Below are positions 59,967 to 64,000 of a stretch of 64,000 nt of DNA, piece after piece. The position numbers and the translations under genes are program-made. Source of the DNA: DATAVB01 sp036267955 (GTDB taxonomy: Bacteria; Actinomycetota; Actinomycetes; Mycobacteriales; QHCD01); the NCBI GenBank assembly GCA_036267955.1, contig DATAVB010000058.1, positions 1 to 64,000 on the forward strand, in the 5' to 3' direction. The notes under the pieces were generated by a model, which made no database searches, was not told the origin of the DNA, and saw only the letters and a program-made list of their open reading frames with translations. How positions within the stretch are numbered: position 1 is the stretch's first letter; every line of letters begins with the position of its first letter.

Positions 59967-60494
59967 ATGTACGACACCGCCGACCATCAAATCGTGCCGC
60001 GGATCGTGCTGCTCAACGGTCCGGCGGGCGTCGGCAAGACGACGGTGGGGGAACGGGTCGCCGGCGGCGCGCGCAACGGCGTCTGCATCCATGGCGATGA
60101 CCTGAAGAGATTCGTCGTCACCCGCCAGGACGGCACGGTCGCCTCGGGCCTGAGCTACCTCGGCGGCGCCGCACTGGCGGAGGTCTATCTGGATGCCGGC
60201 TACGACCTGGTGGTCTTCGAGTTCGTCTTCGAGCGATCAGCGCACGTGGCCCAGTTCCGATCCGGTCTGCGTACCGGACATCCGGTGGCGATGGTGACGT
60301 TGTGGGCGCCGCTGGAGGTGGTCGTCGAACGGGAACGCGGCCGACCGGGCCGGGAACGGTTGGGCGAGCGGGTGAGCTCCTGTTGGGAGGCCCTGCGCGA
60401 ACACCTGCCGGGGCTCGGAACCGTTGTCGACGCCACCGGCCCGCTCGACGACGTCGTCGCAGCCGTGCGGCAGGCATGTCGACTCGATTCATGA
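59967..60494 (+). CDS. P-loop NTPase (small-molecule kinase-like)
   Basis: A 175-residue single-domain P-loop protein: Walker A GPAGVGKTT (residues 18-26), CIHGDDLKRF as in nucleotide and shikimate-type kinases, and a lid-like basic stretch RERGRPGRERLGERV. It resembles chloramphenicol phosphotransferase or adenylylsulfate-kinase-like enzymes, without enough to name a substrate. CGGAGG lies six bases before the ATG. It precedes pafB by 83 bases but pafB seems to have its own promoter. Confidence 0.85.
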   Translation: MYDTADHQIVPRIVLLNGPAGVGKTTVGERVAGGARNGVCIHGDDLKRFVVTRQDGTVASGLSYLGGAALAEVYLDAGYDLVVFEFVFERSAHVAQFRSGLRTGHPVAMVTLWAPLEVVVERERGRPGRERLGERVSSCWEALREHLPGLGTVVDATGPLDDVVAAVRQACRLDS

Positions 60495-60534
60495 CCGCGG
60501 TCAATCATTCGGGCATTAGTTCGATTCGGCCCGG

Positions 60535-60571
60535 CGCGGTCGCTGGCAACCGCGGGACTCTCCGCTACCGT
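60535..60571 (+). promoter_or_regulatory. pafB promoter with upstream dyad
   Basis: TACCGT (60566-60571) ends six bases before the ATG, giving a leaderless message. Just upstream CGCGGT (60535-60540) and ACCGCG (60549-60554) form a perfect dyad around eight bases, located across the -35 region, a candidate site for control of pafBC. Confidence 0.5.
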
Positions 60572-60577
60572 CGAGAC

Positions 60578-61564
60578 ATGTCCTCGCGTCGCACCGAGCG
60601 GCTGGTCAACCTGGTGATCTGCCTGCTCTCGACCCGGCAGTTCCTGCCGGCCAGCCGGATCCGCCAGGCCGTGCCCGGGTACGAGACCGGTGACTCAGCG
60701 CGGGCCGATGAGGCATTCAAGCGGATGTTCGAGCGCGACAAGGCCGAGCTGCGTGAGCTCGGCATCCCGCTGGAGACCGGACACAACAGCGTGCTGGACG
60801 CCGAGGACGGCTACCGGATCGCCCGCCGAGACTACGAACTGCCCGAGATCGAGCTGGAGCCGGACGAGGCGGCTGCGGTCGGCCTTGCCGCCCGGCTCTG
60901 GCAGTCGGCCGGATTGGCCGACGCGACCCGGGGCGCGTTGTTGAAGCTCCGCGCCGCCGGCGTCGACGTGGACGAGTCGGCGACGATGGCGATCGAGCCG
61001 CGGGTCAACGCAACCGAGCCGGCGTTCACCCACTGCCTGGACGCGGTCCGGGCCCGGCGTCCGGTCGGATTCACCTACCGCGGCGCACTTCGCCAGCCGC
61101 CCACGCAACGGACCGTCGAGCCGTGGGGCGTGGTGAGCTGGCACGGCCGCTGGTATCTGGTCGGACACGACCGCGGCCGGGATGCGGTGCGGTGCTTCCG
61201 GCTGTCCCGGATCGTGGATGAGGTCGAGCTGCTCGGCGAGCCGGGTGAGGTCCTCGTGCCCGAGGGCGTCGACCTGGTGGCGGCGGTCGCCTCGGAGGCG
61301 CCGCGCGGTCAGCTGACCGCACGGGTCCGGGTGCGCAAGGGCGCCGCGGCGGGGCTGCGGCGCAACTTCCCGGTGACCGAGAGCGGCTCGGACCGCGATG
61401 GTGACTTCGACGTGCTCGAGGTGGCGTACTCCGACCCGGAGCGGCTGGCCGACCGGATCGCCGGGTACGGGACCGACGCGGTGGCGTTGGATCCGCCGGA
61501 GGTCCGGGACGCGGTCGTACGCCGCCTGGGCGCGATGGCCGGGCGGTCGGTGGTGCCGAGATGA
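60578..61564 (+). CDS. pafB: PafB, WYL-domain transcriptional activator subunit
   Basis: A 328-residue winged-helix/WYL protein. The N-terminus SSRRTERLVNLVICLLSTRQ with FLPASRIRQAVPGYETGD is typical of PafB, and the WYL domain has TVEPWGVVSWHGRWYLVGHD. PafB and PafC form a heterodimer that activates LexA-independent DNA-damage genes with RNA polymerase; single-stranded DNA is the reported signal. The stop overlaps the pafC start by four bases (ATGA). The ATG at 60578 is favoured by the leaderless TACCGT element; the longer open frame upstream runs into the kinase gene. Confidence 0.95.
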   Translation: MSSRRTERLVNLVICLLSTRQFLPASRIRQAVPGYETGDSARADEAFKRMFERDKAELRELGIPLETGHNSVLDAEDGYRIARRDYELPEIELEPDEAAAVGLAARLWQSAGLADATRGALLKLRAAGVDVDESATMAIEPRVNATEPAFTHCLDAVRARRPVGFTYRGALRQPPTQRTVEPWGVVSWHGRWYLVGHDRGRDAVRCFRLSRIVDEVELLGEPGEVLVPEGVDLVAAVASEAPRGQLTARVRVRKGAAAGLRRNFPVTESGSDRDGDFDVLEVAYSDPERLADRIAGYGTDAVALDPPEVRDAVVRRLGAMAGRSVVPR

Positions 61565-62511
61565 CCGCACCACACGAGCGGCTGCCCCGGCTGCTGGCGC
61601 TCATTCCATACCTGCTGGCCCGTCCCGGCGTCCCGGTCGTCGAGGCGGCCCGGGATTTCGATGTCTCCGAGGCGCAGCTGCGGCGTGATCTGGAGTTGCT
61701 CTGGGTCTGCGGTCTGCCCGGGCACGGCCCCGGCGACCTGATCGACCTGTCCTTCGACGGCGACACGATCGCGGTGACCTACGACGCGGGGATGTCCCGC
61801 CCGCTGCGGTTGACCGCCGACGAGGCGCTCGCCCTCGTGGTGGCGCTGCGGACGCTGGCCGGCGTGCCCGGGCTGGCCGGCCGGGACGCGGTGGAACGGG
61901 CACTGGCCAAAGTCGAAACCGCCGCCGGCACGGCCGCGGACGCGTCCCGCGGGGTCGCGGTCCGGCTGGAGTCGGCCGAGCGGACCACCACCCTGGTGCA
62001 GCAGGCGCTGGACAGCGGGCGGGCGATGCACCTGACCTACTACGTGCCGACCCGCGACGAGTCGACTGAGCGCGACGTGGATCCGATGCGGCTGCTGCTG
62101 GTCGAGGGCCACAGCTATTTGGAGGCGTGGTGTCGACGGGCTGAGGGCGTCCGGCTGTTCCGGCTCGACCGGATTGACGACGTCCGGTTGCTCGACGAGC
62201 CGGCGAAACCGCCACCGGACGCGACCCCGCGCGATCTCGCCGGCGGCATCTTCCGGCCCTCCGCCGAACACACCGCGGTGACGCTGCGGCTCTCCGGCGC
62301 GGCCCGCTGGGTGGCGGATTACTACTCCTGCGACGAGGTCCGCGAATTGCCCGGCGGTGAACTGGAGGTGACCCTGCGGGTCGCCGACACCACCTGGGTA
62401 CGGCAGCTCGCGCTCGGCACCGGCGCCGACGGGACGGTCCGCTCGCCGCAGTGGCTCGCCGACGAGGTCCGCGACGAGGCCGAGCGGGCGCTGGCCGCCT
62501 ACGGTTCGTGA
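61561..62511 (+). CDS. pafC: PafC, WYL-domain transcriptional activator subunit
   Basis: A 316-residue partner of PafB. RLPRLLALIPYLLARPGVPV and DFDVSEAQLRRDLELLWVCG are the PafC winged helix, and MHLTYYVPTRDESTERDVDP with YLEAWCRRAEGVRLFRLDRI the WYL domain. It overlaps pafB by four bases and is certainly cotranscribed. The two WYL domains in the dimer bind the inducing nucleic acid according to published work on mycobacteria. Confidence 0.95.
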   Translation: MTAPHERLPRLLALIPYLLARPGVPVVEAARDFDVSEAQLRRDLELLWVCGLPGHGPGDLIDLSFDGDTIAVTYDAGMSRPLRLTADEALALVVALRTLAGVPGLAGRDAVERALAKVETAAGTAADASRGVAVRLESAERTTTLVQQALDSGRAMHLTYYVPTRDESTERDVDPMRLLLVEGHSYLEAWCRRAEGVRLFRLDRIDDVRLLDEPAKPPPDATPRDLAGGIFRPSAEHTAVTLRLSGAARWVADYYSCDEVRELPGGELEVTLRVADTTWVRQLALGTGADGTVRSPQWLADEVRDEAERALAAYGS

Positions 62512-62532
62512 ACGCCCGGTCGGCCCGGCTAG

Positions 62533-62538
62533 TAGGGT
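62533..62538 (+). promoter_or_regulatory. -10 hexamer TAGGGT, leaderless
   Basis: TAGGGT ends seven bases before the ATG of a six-codon ORF at 62546, not before the start of the next annotated-size gene, so transcription probably starts at that mini-ORF. Confidence 0.5.
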
Positions 62539-62545
62539 CCGCCGT

Positions 62546-62566
62546 ATGACGGGACACTCCGCATGA
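62546..62566 (+). CDS. Six-codon leader ORF
   Basis: ATG at 62546 encodes MTGHSA and its TGA (62564-62566) overlaps the ATG of the small membrane protein gene at 62563 (ATGA). It would be read from a leaderless transcript and pass ribosomes to a gene that has only a weak ribosome site. Translation is inferred. Confidence 0.4.
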   Translation: MTGHSA

Positions 62567-62769
62567 TCGGACTGATTGCCTGGGTGGTGGCGCTGGTGTT
62601 GGCGCTGCTGATCGGTGGCGTGCTCGGCTACGGGCTCAACGGCCAGATCAAGCGGGCGCGCTCGGCGTTCGAGGCGGCTCGCGGTGATCTCGAGCCGCCG
62701 CTGCGGACGCTGCTCGACTCATCGCCCGAGCGGGGTCGACACAGCGCCGTTCCCGCGCCCAAGTCGTGA
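62563..62769 (+). CDS. Small single-span membrane protein upstream of tatA
   Basis: A 68-residue protein with one N-terminal membrane helix (MIGLIAWVVALVLALLIGGV) and a short charged cytoplasmic tail. The layout resembles TatA/TatB or small septal proteins, but the TatA hinge motif is absent. Similar small proteins occur at this place, between pafC and tatA, in other actinomycetes. Function unknown. It is coupled to the six-codon leader ORF. Confidence 0.75.
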   Translation: MIGLIAWVVALVLALLIGGVLGYGLNGQIKRARSAFEAARGDLEPPLRTLLDSSPERGRHSAVPAPKS

Positions 62770-62850
62770 CCGTACGGGCAACCGTGAGCGCCCCTGGATC
62801 GAACGTCTCGTCGCGTAGCATGAGGCCAGTCCGCAGAAAGGTGACCAGTC

Positions 62851-63144
62851 ATGCTTGTCGGGCCCGGCAAATGGGTGGTGCTGCTGGTGTTGGTGCTGCT
62901 CTTTGTCAGCTATCGCAAGCTGCCGGACATGTCGCGCTCGATCGGCCGTTCGCTGCGGATCTTCAAGGGCGAGCTCAAGGGGCTGGCGGAGAACGACGTA
63001 CGCACCAAGGCCGCGGCGCCGACGGTCCGCGGTCCACTGGGGACTCCCGGCGCTGGAGATACAGCCAACACGAACACGGCCGGCACGGACAGCACGGCTA
63101 CCGGCAGCACGGGGACCGATGCGGGGATCAAGAATGACGACTAG
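62851..63144 (+). CDS. tatA: Twin-arginine translocase subunit TatA
   Basis: A 97-residue Tat subunit. The N-terminal helix GKWVVLLVLVLLFVSYRKLP is followed by the amphipathic helix MSRSIGRSLRIFKGELKGL, the TatA hallmark. The tail is low-complexity Thr/Gly/Ala-rich (NTNTAGTDSTATGSTGTD). TatA oligomers form the pore for folded proteins with twin-arginine signals, recruited by TatC. A CAGAAAGG site lies ten bases before the ATG. tatC follows 12 bases after the stop. Confidence 0.94.
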   Translation: MLVGPGKWVVLLVLVLLFVSYRKLPDMSRSIGRSLRIFKGELKGLAENDVRTKAAAPTVRGPLGTPGAGDTANTNTAGTDSTATGSTGTDAGIKNDD

Positions 63145-63156
63145 CGTGACGCAGCT

Positions 63157-64000
63157 GTGACGGCACCGGACAGCACGAAGAAGCGGAAGCGCGGCACGCC
63201 GTGGTCGTGGCGTCGTACGCCGCACACGCCCGACGGCACCATGACGCTGATCGAGCACCTCTACGAGTTGCGCAACCGGATCATGAAGGCCGCGGTCTTC
63301 GTAGTGATCGGCATGATCGTTGCGTGGTTCCTCTACAACGGCATTCTGGGCGTGCTTAAGCACCCATACTGTGCGTTGCCCGCCGACAAGCGGCTGAATA
63401 CCGGTCACGGCGACAAATGCGAGCTGCTGTTCACCGCCCCCCTGGACGGATTTCTGATCCGGTTGAAGGTCATGCTGGTGGCCGGCCTGATCATGGCGTC
63501 GCCATTCTGGCTGTATCAGTTGTGGGCGTTCATCACCCCGGGCCTGAAGAAGAACGAGCGCCGGCTGACGATTACGTTCGTCTTCGCCTCATCGGTGCTG
63601 TTCATCGGTGGCGCGGCCCTGGCCTACTTCGTACTCAACAAGGGCCTGCGGGTTCTCGTCGAATCTGGCGGCAGTGGAACGGTCGCGGCACTCGCCGTGT
63701 CGAGCTATCTACGGTTCGTCATGGCAATGTTGATGATCTTCGGCGTCTCCTTCGAGGTGCCGTTGCTGATCGTGATGCTGAACCTCGTCGGGGTGCTTAC
63801 CTTCGAACGGCTGAAGAAGATGCAGCGCATCCTGCTCTTCTCGATCTTCGCCTTTGCCGCGGTGGTAACCCCGAGCCAGGACCCGTTCACCATGCTGGCG
63901 CTGGCCGTACCGATGTGCATCCTGTTCGAGGGGGCGGTCATCATCGCCTGGCGGCATGACAAGCGTAAGGCGGCCCGGGGCGACAATGAGTTCTTCCGCA
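63157..64000 (+). CDS. tatC: Twin-arginine translocase subunit TatC (cut by window end)
   Basis: At least 281 codons open to the end of the window. GTG start, a basic N-terminus (KKRKRG), then the signature MTLIEHLYELRNRIMKA at about residues 29-45 and six hydrophobic segments, including FWLYQLWAFITPGLKKNERR and FEVPLLIVMLNLVGVLTFER. AAVVTPSQDPFTMLALAVP is the conserved penultimate loop and helix. TatC recognises the twin-arginine signal. The ATG at 63241 is a possible alternative start. A client candidate, the phospholipase C gene at 11.1 kb, is decayed. Confidence 0.95.
   Translation, partial: MTAPDSTKKRKRGTPWSWRRTPHTPDGTMTLIEHLYELRNRIMKAAVFVVIGMIVAWFLYNGILGVLKHPYCALPADKRLNTGHGDKCELLFTAPLDGFLIRLKVMLVAGLIMASPFWLYQLWAFITPGLKKNERRLTITFVFASSVLFIGGAALAYFVLNKGLRVLVESGGSGTVAALAVSSYLRFVMAMLMIFGVSFEVPLLIVMLNLVGVLTFERLKKMQRILLFSIFAFAAVVTPSQDPFTMLALAVPMCILFEGAVIIAWRHDKRKAARGDNEFFR

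Overview
The window is high-GC DNA from an actinomycete (phylum Actinomycetota). This rests on gene content: a complete Pup-proteasome locus, mycothiol ligase mshC, an F420-type LLM oxidoreductase, DUF3090/SCO1664-type actinobacterial signature genes, pafBC next to tatAC, frequent GTG starts, and many -10 hexamers of the form TAnnnT placed 6-8 bases before a start codon (leaderless genes). Gene order broadly follows the M. tuberculosis Rv2095c-Rv2141c neighbourhood, but many accessory genes are inserted, so it is not a Mycobacterium. I cannot name the genus.

Layout. 1-8.8 kb: a tRNA-Leu, an M20 peptidase, a ZIP metal transporter, an S9 peptidase, a CopZ-like metallochaperone, a DJ-1/PfpI protein, a DUF5703 protein, a RecD-type helicase and an aldo/keto reductase. 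9-12.6 kb: two Gfo/Idh/MocA sugar oxidoreductases, then a decayed Tat-exported phospholipase C gene and an intergenic region with a palindromic repeat. 12.6-21.2 kb: the conserved block LLM oxidoreductase-uppP, DUF2891, CDF transporter, histidine phosphatase-DUF3090-SCO1664 protein, a methyltransferase, a YCII protein and mshC. 21-26 kb: a MarR-regulated efflux operon and an MMPL transporter. 26-32.5 kb: alpha/beta hydrolase, PAC2, HAD, LysE, AraC regulator, PhyH dioxygenase and a WYL regulator. 32.5-37.8 kb: an AlkZ-type winged-helix protein, a rhamnonate dehydratase-like plus Gfo/Idh/MocA pair, an N-acyltransferase-like protein and a DUF1707 protein. 37.8-43.3 kb: RecB-type nuclease, signal peptidase I, M50 protease, trmI and murA.

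43.4-64 kb is the Pup-proteasome and Tat region: ARC ATPase, dop, pup, prcB, prcA, pafA, an FKBP lipoprotein, pafB, pafC, a small membrane protein, tatA and a tatC cut by the window end. PafA ligates Pup to proteins, Dop deamidates Pup and removes it, ARC unfolds pupylated proteins and PrcBA degrades them. PafBC is the DNA-damage transcriptional activator. Accessory genes have entered this locus: a degenerate EAL protein (antisense, between arc and dop), a TetR-DUF4865-tautomerase operon (between prcA and pafA), and a MarR/SnoaL pair plus a low-GC, apparently frameshifted gene flanked by direct repeats (after pafA).

The most notable signals are: (1) a near-consensus PafBC-type DNA-damage promoter 50 bases upstream of pup; (2) two families of roughly 65-base palindromes with conserved loops scattered between genes; (3) two tiny ORFs whose stop codons overlap the start of the next gene (before trmI and before the small gene upstream of tatA); (4) the low-GC insertion with duplicated flanks near 54.5-55.2 kb.
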